A DNA stretch of 64,000 nucleotides from Panonychus citri. Lineage: Eukaryota; Arthropoda; Arachnida; Trombidiformes; Tetranychidae. Position numbers and translations under genes: made by a program. The notes under the pieces are model-generated. The model saw nothing but the letters and a program-made list of their open reading frames with translations. It made no database searches and was not told where the DNA came from. The stretch covers positions 1,488,001-1,552,000 of the forward strand of contig NW_026515416.1 of assembly GCF_014898815.1 (NCBI RefSeq), written 5' to 3'. Shown here in pieces: positions 25,093 to 38,593 of the stretch (positions within the stretch are counted from its first letter, which is position 1; every line of letters begins with the position of its first letter).

Positions 25093-28000
25093 GTGAAGAG
25101 GACTTTATCTTCATCATCTTATGTATGTTTCGCAATGAGATGATATTCAATACTTAATTGAAAGCCATTGATGATCATCTTCATAATCAATGGAAAAAGG
25201 TTCATTCAAGTATTAGATTCATCATCATTCAGTCTAATGTCACCATGATGATGATCATCATCATGAATATTAGTCTCAAGTGCTAATCAGATGATTGTCA
25301 ATGTGTATCATCATCTCTTACCCTTTTATCTTTCCCCCTTCACCTTTTCTTCATCCTCATGAGCTCTATTATCAGGTTGATTATTGTTCAGTAAGTTCAT
25401 GATTAAAGGAAGACAAGAAATTGGGACAAGATGCTATGTAAGAATGGAACCAAAGGAGATGAACAAAAAGAGAAGGAAAAAAAAAGTTCTATTTGGGATC
25501 AATGATGGAAGAGATGATGATGAAGACAAGGAAGAGAGAAAGAGAGAGATGTGGGGTGGGGTGGGGTGGAAGTGGAGGTGGAAGAGGGAAAAGATTAAGG
25601 AAGTAAACATGAATGGAAAACCAATGAGAGGATTAACTTTTTTTTCTTGTTCTTTGTTTTGTCTCTTCATCTCTTTTCCAAGATTAACTAATCTCTCTTG
25701 CAACATGATTTGAGATTGTTGATGGTTGATTTATTATTATTTATCGATTATCATTGATAATCATTAGTTTATTGATTATCATCATCATCAACATGTTAAA
25801 TTGTATCATGTTATTATTATTGTGAAACCTTGATTCTGATTATGTTATACTGACCTAAATTACAACTAAGTGTTAAAAAAGGTTCCAAGTTGTTTCAACT
25901 TATTGATTGTTAATTGATTATTGGCCTTACAATTAAGTAGCTACATTATCATATTGGTTTATAATTTCAGCTAATTGTAATTGATTTACGGCTAATTACA
26001 AGTTTAATTTAGTATTGGTTATAATGTAAGTGAGTGAATCAAGTTAATTGTGCCTCAATTTCATTAAACGATGGAAACACTTTTATCATTATTGATTTTA
26101 AATCATTTTTCAATATGAATTAAATTTTAATCTTCATGATTAAACTTTACTCACAATTTAAAATCAATTCAAGCTCTTGAGGCTTTTATTTTAATTCATC
26201 CATAGACAATTAATGGATTATAATTCAATGTGATCAAGATTATAATCCAAGTTAATCATTCTCATTATATTTTCCCGATTAAATGGATCACCGATATTTA
26301 GTGATTAACAAATTACCTGAACAATTAGTCTTATCGTTTATATTTAGTTTCTTCACGAGAGAATGATAATCGAAAAAAAGTTTTCTTCGAATTTTTTTTT
26401 GTTCAATCAAATTCGAAAGAAGAAAAAAGTTCTAATATGAAGACAAGGATCAATTTGATTCTCAACAATCAAGGAAACATATTCAAGGTTTTGTAATTCG
26501 TTAATTGTATCATCATTAAAAACTTATTTCCGTTGATTATGATCACAATAACATAATGATGATGATTTAAATATAATCACGTTCCGTCAATTGAGTTAAT
26601 AACAATATTATGGAGAGAAAAGTTAATGATTGTAAATTAAGATCTCCCAATAGAAAAGGAATCAACAATTGAAACAAAAGGGAAAATTTCATTATCAGAT
26701 TTTTTTTTAGAAAAAAAAGTTCTCAGAACGATAATGAACACTTTTCATATTCATAAAGTTCTGATGACAATTATTATGATAATGGTGATGTTGATGATGT
26801 CGGTGATAATATTGTTGATATTAAAAGCTTATTATACAATTAAGAAACACGATTTGAGGCCAAAATTGATGAAAACAGAGCAACAAAAGTTGAGGCGAAT
26901 TTTTTTCCGTCAAAAATATACCGTTATGTGCCAATACCTTTCATGATAATCATCTGAACATCATCAACACCTAAATTCTGATTATCAGAACAAAAAACAG
27001 TTTTGTTATCTGAATTTCGAAAACAAAAAAAAAGGAAGAAAAAAAAAAGAAATGTTCTAACCTTTAACGCGTTTTCTTAATCAACTTGTTTCGTTAAGTT
27101 GAGTGTTCGTTACAACGAAATGACCAACAAGCCGATGAATTGTTGTTGATGATGATCTATGATGATATTTAACGATAACAATAATGATTATGATGCTGAT
27201 GATGATGATATTGTTTATCAAAAGCAAGGAAGTCATTTGTATAAAATCAAAAGGTTGGTTCGTTGGTCCATCGTTGGTTCATCGTTGGTCAGTTTCGCTT
27301 TGTTTTTTTTTTCATCCTGATTTCGTGATAAGATTGGGAAAGTTTAATTTATGAGGTCAACACTTAACAGTGATAATAATATTATTATCATTGATGAAAA
27401 ATTGATAATAGTAATGACGATAATCATGATAGAGAGAGAGAGAGAGATGATATCTTATCATCATCGGTTTCATGGATGATACAAAGGAGAGAGGGAAAAA
27501 ACTGTTTAGAAAAAGAGAAAAAAATTTGAATGGAAAGTTTTTCCTTCTTCATCCTATTCAGATTAATCATCAATTCTGTTTGCTGATAACAATCATGATT
27601 CTTGATGATAATCATTTATTAACCAACATTGTCTCAGGTAAAATGATAATAACAGTGTTTCATGATAGATATACAATTGGTTTGCTTGATATAATGGCTA
27701 CTTTTTTTCACCATCAACATAATCAACATGATGAACTTACCTGAATTTGATTTGTTTATGTTGACCATTCATTGGGATATCAACAATTTGCATCTATTGT
27801 GTTTTCATATCATCAAAAAAAAGCATAAAAAATGAATTGGCAATCAAATTATGAAACAAACTTGTTTGAATAATAATCATCAATTTGTTCAGTTCCTCAT
27901 GAATCTGAATTTCATGATAAACTGAAAGTAAAAGCAATGTTATAAAAATCATATTCCTTATATAGTTTATCATTATCATTATTGTTTCGTTATTTGAGAT

Positions 28001-31000
28001 GAAGAGAGAGAGAGAGAAAGAAAAAAATGAGAAAAAATTTCCTTTTCTCTTGTTTTTCATGATATCATGTTATCAGAATTGTTTCTGACAGAAATCATGA
28101 TGAAAAATTGATCATCACTGAGAAAAAAAATTCTTTCTGATTGTGATCATCAGTTGAGTCTATTTATTATTACGTTTGTTACCTAACAGTAGTTATCATG
28201 GTTACTTATTCAGAAGAATATCAGGAAGAAGAAGATGATAAAGAAAAGATTGATAAATTTCCATGATAAATTTCCTGAGATAAGATTGAAAATTCTGACT
28301 CGAATTTTTCCTTTTCGAATAAACATTTTTTTTTGGTTTTCTCTTTTTAGTTTTTTTTTTGCCTGTCAGATGAAAATTTCTCCGAATAATCTTCAGAAAA
28401 GGAATTGGCATCATGATGACGATGATGGTAATGATGAAAATTCCGAATTCTCATGAAGGAAGATGATGAAGATGAAGAAGAAGACAAGAAAAAAAAGTTC
28501 CAAATCGATTGAGAACTGTGAATAGAAAATGGTTCTGATGATTCCCATGTTACCGAAAAAATATCCAATAATAATAATGATAATAATCAAACATAATCAT
28601 AATGATCATGAGTAAAAAGTAAGGTAACATCATGATGATAATATTCATGAAAAATTTCAACAAAAATAACAGAAACTTAATAACAATCAAGTTAATTATG
28701 GTAATTGCTACAATGGTAACAATTTTGATTGATAAATGGTTTTCGAGTCCAAATGATAATAAACGAGTCACCATTTATTGTTAAATCTAATGATTGCTTG
28801 ACTCTGATGATGATGATGATGATGTATTTTTATGAAAAATCATTGGATCGGATGAAAAGTCATCACCAGGAATCAGAATTGGGAATCAGAATCAGAGTGT
28901 ATGACAATTTTACCCTGGGATTGAATATAAAAGTTTCAAATTTATTTCCAATTGATTGTTATCACTTTTATTTAGTATTTGTAATGATACCTCTTGATTA
29001 ATGGGTTTGGAAACTTTCAAGTTACATCATTGTGATTAATTATCAGGTATCAAATATTTCATTCAGAATCGTTCAGGATTTAATAAGGTGAATACACACA
29101 AAATTCATGATCATGAACAAATAATAATATGAGATGATAAAAAAAATGAATGAAATATTTCACGGGCCAAGAGTAAGGGAAAAAAAATACAAATCAAATG
29201 AGTAAAATTAAGAAAATTACTCATACTAATCAACAAATTGGTTTGATACAATTGGTTGATCAATTGATAATCAGGTAGACAAACATTTACAACAATCAAA
29301 AAACATCAAAATCAAATGAAAACAAAGGAAATAAATGAAGCAACAATCAACGGCAAAACTATTACATTAGCTGAATGTTATTTCAATTGGATTTTTGTTA
29401 TTGTTCTGGATTAATGTGAATCGGTTTCGGGTTAATAGTTACAATATAACAACAATCAAAAGGACCAGACTAACAATGAAGATGATCAAGTTGATGACGA
29501 TTAAGAAGATGATGAAGATTAAGAGAGAGAGAGAGAGAGATATTAGTTAAGATCACTTCCTATTCCTGTAGTGTATTAGAAGGGAAGAAATAAAAATCTA
29601 TTCTTTCTCAATGATTTTGTCGATATCGAAAACACAATTAACGTTAATTGTTGTTATTTAATGTAATTGTATGATGGTGATCAACATGATGACCAATGAT
29701 CATAATTAGCTAATAACTATAACAAATATACCGGAAATAATTTCATGACGACAGTGAAAGTTAATATATATATTTATTGAATTAATAGAAAGTAAAACTT
29801 AATTACTATTAATTGTACACCATTGAAATTGGATCAATCCGGTTATCGATTAGTTAATTATCATCTGTGAACCTTTTATTAGACTTAATCACTAAGATTA
29901 ATCATGTTAATTTACAATCAAACTGGATGATTGTGTATATTTATATTTATCTTTACTACAATAATGATAATAATAATGCTAATTATAATTTTCAAATTTA
30001 ATTAATCAGTGAATTTATATTAACAACAATTAAGTTTTTCTTTCTTTCTCTTGATTTCAACAATTTAATAAAACCTTTTCAATGCAAATTCAATGATTGA
30101 CCTAATTCACATTGTAATATTAATGGATAACAATTAACTGTTAACAATCAATAAGCAATCAGTTAAATATTGTCACCATCATCACGTATGTGATTAATTG
30201 AGGTACGAGAAACAAATTGAAAATTAGTTAATTATCATCATCATCATCATCATAAGGTTGATTGGTTTAAATTGTTAACAATCAATTTTAATTTAGTAAT
30301 TTCAATTACTTCTGTTCAGATAATATAATTTATCATGTTGTGAGGTTTTTAATTTTTCTTGTTGATTAATAGGCAACAATCAATTTTAATCACTCATCTG
30401 ATTGTGTCCAGTTTGTAACTGTAGCAATTAAATAAATTAAAGTTTATTATAATAACTATGATACAAATACACACAAAACAGTTAACTATTAATAGTTAAT
30501 TGTTACAGTTTAAATGATTTGCTGAAATCAAATTTTATATTATTGTTTCAGATTATAAATCTAACAATTAATTAGACGTTTACAATTAAAGGGACAAGGT
30601 TAATATTAGGATTGGCTAATTTTATATATATGAAAGTTAATTGTTACAACTAAATGATAAATGTTTTTTCACTGATTGTAATCAATAAAGGAAATACAAT
30701 AAATCACAATTAAATAAAATGAAAAAGGTTGAGTGTTAATCATTGTGGCAGAAAAAAAAGTAAATTATCTCATTGGAAATGATTATTATTATCATTATCA
30801 TTGATTGTCAAGACAATTAATCCATTGAATATACAAGATATTGAAACAATTAATTAGTAACCTTTGGAATTGCCCTCAAGGTATTAATTATAATAAGAAA
30901 GCAAATTCAATACAATCAACACAATTAAAGTAAATTTCAGTTTAACGTAAACAAAATGTTAATTTTAATCAAATAATAATCAACTTTTTGTGTTTTAAAT

Positions 31001-31269
31001 TACGTTTCATTTGACCAACTGTATATGTTTTTGGTTAAATTTACTTAATTTTTGATTGTTTGGGCCATGATCCCAATAATTAGTTTTAATTGTTATCAAA
31101 AGGTTGACTACCCAACCAATCAGAATTAAAATAAAAACAACTAACAAAAAACCACTTATAGTAGGTTAATTGTAACGAAATTAATCATACCAAGAGTTTA
31201 AGATAAAATCTTTAATTTAATTTAGATCAATTCTAATTTGGTTTAACTACATATCATGGTTTTAAGGTG

Positions 31270-31690
31270 ACAACAATTAAGCTGATTGTGAACCGGGTGA
31301 CCCGTGATCATCTCAAGAATGGTTGGTCATAGAGAGAACTGAATTCGACGACAATCATGAGCCCCCATGATTCTGATATAAACTAATAACTTTTTCAGAA
31401 TTTTCCAAGTTCACTTGCGACTAAAGTTCGCGCTCAAAGGTTCGAATCGCAGTTACTTCTATTCAGAACTCACAATGGTGAAAAACAAAGAACATTAGAT
31501 GATAGAATGACTTTCGAATTTTAATATTTTCTCCCGAGTCGTCCGTTCGCTTTTCAGGCCACTCGGTTTTGTGCAGAGCCGAAAAAAAAACTCGAGCGTT
31601 TCTGGATCTTTCACCATTCGAATGCACTTTCTCAAAAGGTTGAGAACTTAAAGTTCATGAGAAACTCTGTCAATATCGGTGACCTGATAA
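31270..31690. other. Compositionally distinct island, possible decayed mobile element
   Basis: This stretch has far more CG dinucleotides and mixed sequence than its flanks (for example CCGAGTCGTCCGTTCGC near 31,532), and it lacks ACAATTAA motifs. It starts near a CGGGTGACCCG sequence and ends near CGGTGACC. No open frame of use, clear terminal repeat or target duplication was found. Confidence 0.35.
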
Positions 31691-33378
31691 TATTTGATTA
31701 TCTCTATCAACTAAATGTATCCCAAGTTGATTAAATTTAATTGTTGCCTGAAATAATTGATAGCAAACAAAAGTAAACTTTCATCATTAACAAGTTTCAT
31801 ATAATAATTTTCCTTTGTGCTTGAGGTCAACCAATTAACAATTTTATGAATTGAAACTAATTAATTGTAACAAATAATAAATAGCATTTAATTGTTTATC
31901 CATTATTAATCTTGATTAACCTAATTCCCGATTCTATTGTAAATCAATGTGTAAACAAGTGTTGTTGATGTTGATCAATTTATTATCTGATTAATTATGA
32001 TAAACACTTTCCCTTTTTTTGTTCATCATCATCATCCTGATGATAAAATTGGTTACATGGTTGGTTAATAACCAACATGATCATCATCATGATAATCAGG
32101 AGATAATGTTGATTAATATAAATGAACATTACCAATTCTCTTTTGTTATAATAGTTGTAAGAAGATAATGATGATAATGATGATGAAGATAATTATGACC
32201 TGTTAACCCTTTCTCTTCAATCTATCATCACATTAACTTGGATTCTGTAAATTGGTTGGTTTTAACATGGAGAAAATCATGATAAGTTGATCATGGAAAA
32301 AGTTACTACAATTTCATTGAGAATTTCAATCATTTCTATCTATTGAGTTTGAGAATTTTTTCCCCTCTTTCCGCTGAGAATTCAGAGTGTGCTCTTCATG
32401 CTGATGATCAGTTGAGACCTGAAACTTAAAGTCCGTGAAAATATCAAAAGTCTTGTAATTATCTGGAATCATCTGAATGTAACTGTTTCTGATAACCATG
32501 TAATAGATTGAGTAAAGATAGAAAAGTAAGAAATTCTGAAGAAAAAAATTGTGATTCAATTTTTGGTTCATTGATTTGTTGCTACTATTGTTTTTCAGAA
32601 CAAAATCTCTTCACCATGGTAATGATTCCATGAAACTCGGCTCACGAACAATTTCCTTCCTTTAACTTGCCCAAATTGTGTCCTCATCATCATGGGAGGT
32701 GAAACATATTACATGATCATCATCATCATCATCATCACATTTTCTTGGCCACGCTTCATCTTCAACTCCATCATGAAATCAGCTGAATTTGGAATCTTGA
32801 TTCTTGAAATCGAGTGACAATAATATCTAATCATCAGATAATTTTCATCAAATGGAACAACAAAATACTTGGTAAATCATTCAAGATGATTAATCGTAAA
32901 GTTAATCATGATTAAAGTCAAGTGAAAGTGAAATGTTAATCATGATGATTAATTGTTTGAATAAAGTTTGTTATTAATATTAATAAATTGTTGTTTATTG
33001 CTTGTTGATATTTGAATAAGCACAATTATTACTTGATTGTTGATCAATACTAAAAGATGAAGATGATTAAATAGGTTGCAGAACAATTTATAGTTAGCAA
33101 ATTGAGAGATTCATTTTTAACAAGAAAATCAATAGCAATCAAATTTTGATTGTTTCATTGATTGTCATCATCAAATTTTCTTTAAATTAATTGCTTAACA
33201 TTGTACATAATGAACAATTGATGAAACATTTAGTTAGTATTTAGTTCCTGATCAACAAGATGATGATGATGATTAATTTATTAGTTTGTCACAATCAAGA
33301 GCAAGAAAAAAAAATGAATGATAATATCTCTTTATATTCATCTTCAGCTACTCCCACCCTATCTTCCTCCCACCCTCC

Positions 33379-33381
<3 letters not shown>

Positions 33382-33420
<39 letters not shown>
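33382..33420. repeat. (TC)n microsatellite
   Basis: A TC run of about 39 bp on the + strand, in the region downstream of Shroom. Confidence 0.95.
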
Positions 33421-33421
<1 letters not shown>

Positions 33422-34676
33422 AATGCTCCAACGCCTTTTGTAAATCACTTTCATCATCTTCATCTTCTTCAAACTAATCAACCATGTCAATCTTACCTTT
33501 TTTGAAGATGATAAGAAAGACAATACTGGAAGATAAGGATGATAAAGAGAAAAGAAAGAAAAAGAGAGGATGTAAAATGATGAAGATGCTAGAGAAAGAT
33601 ATAAACAAGAAATGGTTCATCGTTTTGTTGATTGTTGCGTGATCAAAATTGTGTGGTTAGTGTGTAGATGATAATGATGATTTCTGATTGCTTTTGATGT
33701 TTGAATAAACAATAACAATAAACATAAAACACTCACTCACTTTCTCGCTCTCTCTCTCTCTCTCAGTGTATAATCATAACCATTGCATCACAATATTGAT
33801 CAATTAATCCGTGAGAAGATGCGTGCCAATGTATTCAAATGGATAACAACAACAATCATCAACTTAATTGTCCAATATCTTAATCATACATAATTTATGG
33901 ATCAATAGAAATTAATTTAGATAAAATTAGATGAATTACTTTTTGTTTCGTTTAAAAATTGAGATCCAACGTTTCCTCTCATATTTAATATTAATCATCA
34001 TCATATTATTGATTATAATGATAAGGAGATGATATTATTAGATAGATTTACCGTTAATTAGCATATTATTGTGATAATAATCAATAAAATGATCAAGAAA
34101 GAGTGAGACATAACAGTAATAATAACAATCAATTTAAATAATGAATGAAACATGTTTTCAATGAATTTTCTGTATGAACTTTTTTTTTCATTTGTATTAT
34201 TATCAATTTAAATTGTTCACAATTCACATTTAACATTAATCAATTTAAAGCAAATTTTAAAAGTTTAGTCTAAATCAACTAACCTTTTTTTTGCTTCTTT
34301 TTTTGATTCAGCAGTCAAATTTGATTCTCAGCTGATAATGTTCATTTCAATCTTTGTTGATACAGTTACATGTATGTGCGTCTGTATTTCAATTCAGGAT
34401 GAAAAAAATGAAGATGCAGATGATGATGAAGACGATGATGTGAGCATGATATTGTTGATGTTGGCTGAGGTGATGGTGTTGATGATGAAGATGATGATGA
34501 GAAAGAAGATGAAGATAAAGATGGGATAAAAGTGGGAGGAAAGAGAGTGAGAGAGAGAGAGAGACGTTGAATATAAATAATAATCTTAATGGTAGCAAGA
34601 ATGAAGGAAAAACATAAAATGAAAATGGTTTCCTTGTAATTGTTGTTGCTTAATTGTTGTTAAAAAAAATTTGCTG

Positions 34677-37212
34677 TTAAGTGGTGGTGGCATTGGTTAA
34701 ATTAAATAATTGTCTCTCCTCTATCTTGTCAATCAACTCTTTCTCCTCAACAATCAATTTAGCCTTTAATTGTATGAACCTAGTGAAAGAGTCAATATCT
34801 TCATTGGAATCCTTGAAATATTTAATTATTATCTTATCCAAAATTGTTTGACTTGTCCTATTAATTGATTGCTTCAATTCAAATGCTTCCTCTAATTGTC
34901 CAAGTAATTTATTTCGTTTCAATAAAAGTGATTCCAATTCGGGATGCGGATGAGAAAGGTGAGCTTGGTGATGATGTTGATTGTTGCATGTATTATCTTT
35001 GTTGTCCATCAAGGCAGAGGCTGAATTTGGAAAGGCTATTAATGTGGTTGTAGTTGTTGTTGATGATGATGATGAAGATGATGTTGTTGTTGTTGTTGTT
35101 ATTGGTGGTGATGATGATAATAGGTGATGGTTATTATTATCATGATTGTTATTATCATTTGAAGTTTCAAGACATCCAGATGATGAAGAAGATGTTGAAT
35201 TTTTGTTAACCAGTGATGATGAGGAACTGACAATGTCTTCACAACCATTATTATTGTTATTATTATTATTATCATTATGATTATTATTTGAAGCGGAAGT
35301 AAAAGTGATGTTATTACCCACTGTACCTCCGCCACCCATTATTGAAGTAGATTGATTTGTTGCTGTTGTTGTTGTTGTTGTGAGAGCCTTGTGATTTGAT
35401 TTATTATTATTATAATAATTGTGAATAGTTGATTCAATTGATTTTAAGCGACTTGACAATGATAATAAAAGTCGAGTGACCTTTTCAATCTCTTCCAAAT
35501 GAATTGCAATCTTTTCTGATTCAGGACAGGTAATCCCAAGGTGAGTTAACTTTTTGACCAGTTCTAAGCCCAATTTATTATTGGAAAGTATATCATTTGT
35601 TATTTGGCGATGGTCAACTCGAAGGCAGTTTAGGTGTTCAGAAGATAACTTTGGAATAATTTCATGAGGAGAAATGGTAGTATTTGAAATGGAAAGACGA
35701 GGAGAAGTTAAAGATGGAGATGATGGAGAAGGAGGAGATGGAGGTGTAGGTAGAGATGGAGCAGAAGTGACACGAGAATGACCACAAACTGCTCGAGTAT
35801 CAGTAGTAGTATTATTATTATTTGAGTTTGCAGTGAGTGGTTGGCGTTGTTGTTGTTGTTGTTGTCGATGATGATATAAAGAGGCAGAAGTTGAGTCAAT
35901 CAATAAAATATCAAGAGATGATGGAGATGAGGTTGGTGACAGTGAGCCACTACTGTAACCATCTGAAGAGGCCGCTGAACCAAATCCAGTAAACAGGGAA
36001 AACTAAAGGTAAACACACAGTGAGAAATAAGGAGAGAAAGAAAGAAAAGATGATGATGATGATGATGATGATAAAAAATTGATGTGAAAATTGTGAGAAT
36101 GAAAAAGGAGATTACGGTTTTTTAATGGTTTCTGTTTATGCATTAATATCATTTTCTGCATAAAATGTAGAGTCTAATTAATGTGTCATTTGCAGACAAT
36201 CAAGAAAATGATGGTATTTTGATTAGAGAGAGAAGTGGGAGTCTGAATGGGTGGAGTGAGTTTGGTCAATCAAATAAAGAAGAGTAAGTTAGTGTGTGTG
36301 TGTGAGAGAGAGAGAGATAAAAATAAGGGAGAGAAATGATCATAGCAATAATAATGATGATGAGGGAAGAGAACAATAAGAAAAAAAAAATAAGAGAGAA
36401 GATGAGATTGAGAAAAGTGAATGCAAAGTAATCATCTGCTGTACTTTAGATAAATAAGAAAATTAAATTGTTGGTCAATTGTTAGTAAATTGCAAACCTT
36501 TTTGATAATTGTAGCTTTACGAATTGATTTGGGCATTAAATTGTTAGTTATACGAGGACTTGGGACAAAAAGTGAATTATATAGAAACCAATATAAACAC
36601 CAACCACATGTAAAGACAATGATGAAATAAGATATCATGATCAAGTGAAGATAAGGTTTAAGAAAGAAATAGGAAGATGATATGGATGATATAATAACGA
36701 TGATGATGGACTTGATGATGTTTGATTGTTGATGATGGCAAAAGAATAGTAAAAAGTGTATATATAAATAGAAAAGATTTCGAGAAACGAAAGTAAAACT
36801 CTTGAAAGAACAGGAGAAGAAGAAGTAGAAATAGAAACAGAAAGTTCTATTACTTTTATTTCTTTTATCAATCAACAAGATGAAAAAGGAGGAAAAACTT
36901 TGACTCTGAATTTCATCTTCTTTTCATGGTATTAGGTGTGTTTACCTGGTAAACAGTTTCACATTGGTTATCATGGTATTAATCAGAATTTTGGAGCATC
37001 AGGAGACTTAGTAAATTGAATTAACAGGTTGTAGTGGCACTAAAAAGATGCTGATATTATTGTTATTGAAGATCTTTTTTTGGTGTATTATCACAAAAGG
37101 ATGATGAATATGAACTAAGATGAAGATTAAACTACTGAATACCTCTGAAGGACACTGAGGTGAGAGATGATGTTAAATAAAAGGTAAGCATAAATGATGA
37201 ATAAATAACAAA

Positions 37213-37248
<36 letters not shown>

Positions 37249-37434
37249 AGTGTTTGAGAGGATTTTCAGGTGATTCAATCTTTCCCTCTTCTACTATTTA
37301 TCAGAACAACATTGAAAGATCATGATGATAAATAAACAAGATGACAAAAGAACAGCAGATGATGATGATAACGATGGAAAATTGAGAATTAGAGTGGTAG
37401 GAATCAAGAGAAATGTAAAAGGGACTCAAAAGAT

Positions 37435-37477
<43 letters not shown>

Positions 37478-38295
37478 GGGAGAGAGAGACAGAGAGATGA
37501 TGATGATGATATTACTCTTTTCAAGAGTCTAGTAAGATTGTTTTTATTGTTATAACTAATGTTGTTGTAGTTATCATGTATTCACTTTGTAATGTTTGTC
37601 TATAGATGATAAAAGTAAAAGTGAAACTGAAACTCAAGTATAAACACATAGACATAGACATGGAGAGAGGGAGAGAGAGAGCAAGAGCAAGAGCAATAGC
37701 AAGAAAATGGACTTACATTTGAAAGATGAAAAATGTTGCATGATGATGATTTTTCAATTTTATGATTTTTAGGATGTTGAGGTGTACATGTTGTTGTAGT
37801 TGTTGTTGTAGTTGATGTTGTTGTTGGTGTTGGTGAATTAGTTGTTGTTGTCGTTGGTGGTGTTGTTGGGGTTGTTGGGGTCGTTGGTGCTGAGTGTTTA
37901 TGTTGTTGCTGCTTCTTTTTAAGATAAAACTCAAGAACGGCTCTTTTTTGAATGGCCTTAAGATCATCTTTTCTTAATCCATTGGATGTTGGTGTTAAAG
38001 TTGAATGGTTGTTGTTGTTGGTTGTTGTTGTGGTTGATGTTACTGCTACTGTTGTTGGTGTTATTGGTGATTTTGTTGTTGTTGTTGTTGTTGTTGTTAT
38101 TGTCGATAAGGCTGATGCTGAGTGATGACGACGATTATTATTACCAAAAGCACCTTTACACTTAACACTGGCTGGAACGGTGGAAATTGAATTGACCCAA
38201 CAATTTGATTTTGGTGGTAATGGCGGAGGGGTTATTTTTGATGAGTGTCGCGGTGGAGGTGGTGGAGGTTGATCGGCCTGGTTTGGGTTATCCAT
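34677..38295 (-). CDS. Shrm: Shroom-family actin/Rho-kinase-binding protein
   Basis: Two exons, 38295-37717 and 36002-34677, join in phase 0 to about 634 residues. Exon 1 has a Pro-rich segment (PPPPPPRHSS, PPPLPPK) near residues 8-29. It also has LRKDDLKAIQKRAVLEFYLK near 111-130, within Thr/Asn-rich filler. Exon 2 carries the ASD2 domain in two blocks. The first, about 311-384, includes VTRLLLSLSSRLKSIESTI. The second, about 547-625, includes LLLKRNKLLGQLEEAFELKQ and FTRFIQLKAKLIVEEKELIDKI. ASD2 binds Rho kinase and drives apical constriction in epithelia. The blocks are separated by about 160 residues rich in Thr, Asn, Ser and His. The start is the ATG opening MDNPNQADQP. A longer isoform with upstream exons is possible; no PDZ domain is seen in the window. 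Confidence 0.85.
36003..37716 (-). other. Intron of Shroom
   Basis: Donor GTAAGT follows position 37717, and acceptor CTTTAG precedes 36002. The intron holds several GA-rich runs (37,662-37,681; 37,436-37,497; 37,217-37,243; 36,303-36,317) that read (CU)n on the transcript, plus GATGAT low complexity. No further coding exon is recognised. Confidence 0.6.
37436..37497. repeat. Interrupted (AG)n microsatellite
   Basis: An AG run with a few C and GGG interruptions inside the Shroom intron, followed directly by a GATGAT run. Confidence 0.9.
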
Positions 38296-38593
38296 GGACA
38301 AATAAGTAACTTTGTTATAGAAAAATTTCACTATTACAATTTGCAAACATTGTTGTTGATTTTTGTTCTAACTCAAGAAAAGGTAAAGATTGTCAAGATG
38401 GAATCAGAGACAAAGAGACAAAGAAAGAAAGAGAAAAATGAAAGATAGATGGATAGAGATTGAGATTGAGAAAGAGAGATTGAGGTAATACTGACGATTC
38501 TTACTTTGTTACTTGACGAGAGAGAAAGAGAAAGATAAATAATAAAGATGATAAAGGTTAATCAAGAAATGAGAAAAAAAGGAGTTAAAACTT
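38296..38593 (-). promoter_or_regulatory. Shroom 5' leader or promoter, abutting the mobile element
   Basis: This 298-bp stretch separates the Shroom ATG from the terminal repeat of the element. AG dinucleotides suited to a 3' splice site precede the ATG (TAATAG and AACAAAG), so an upstream leader exon is possible. The rest is GA-rich. No TATA box was recognised. Confidence 0.4.

Larger units (their letters stand above)
22897..34676. other. 11.8-kb region without a recognised gene
   Basis: Read on both strands, I find no convincing exon. Open frames here are His/Asp/Met/Ile-rich products of GATGAT/TCATCA repeats. The stretch contains several (AG)n or (TC)n runs: 23,819-23,836; 25,008-25,087; 27,429-27,446; 29,522-29,540; 33,382-33,420 and 33,749-33,765. 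TCATGA palindromes and AAAAAAGTTCT-type motifs are dense. An island of different composition lies at about 31.27-31.69 kb. The last few hundred bases should include the Shroom 3' UTR. Confidence 0.5.

Noticed and set aside
24962..25150. Ser-Leu repeat frame across an AG run
   Set aside because: A microsatellite translated in one frame; no gene evidence.
26734..26946. 70-residue + strand frame ending in a basic stretch
   Set aside because: Met/Ile-rich start from GATGAT-type repeats, no splice or homology support; read as chance.
31420..31460. Possible tRNA (GGTTCGAATC T-loop-like string)
   Set aside because: The bases flanking the loop do not pair as a T-stem, and no acceptor, D or anticodon stems could be laid out around it.
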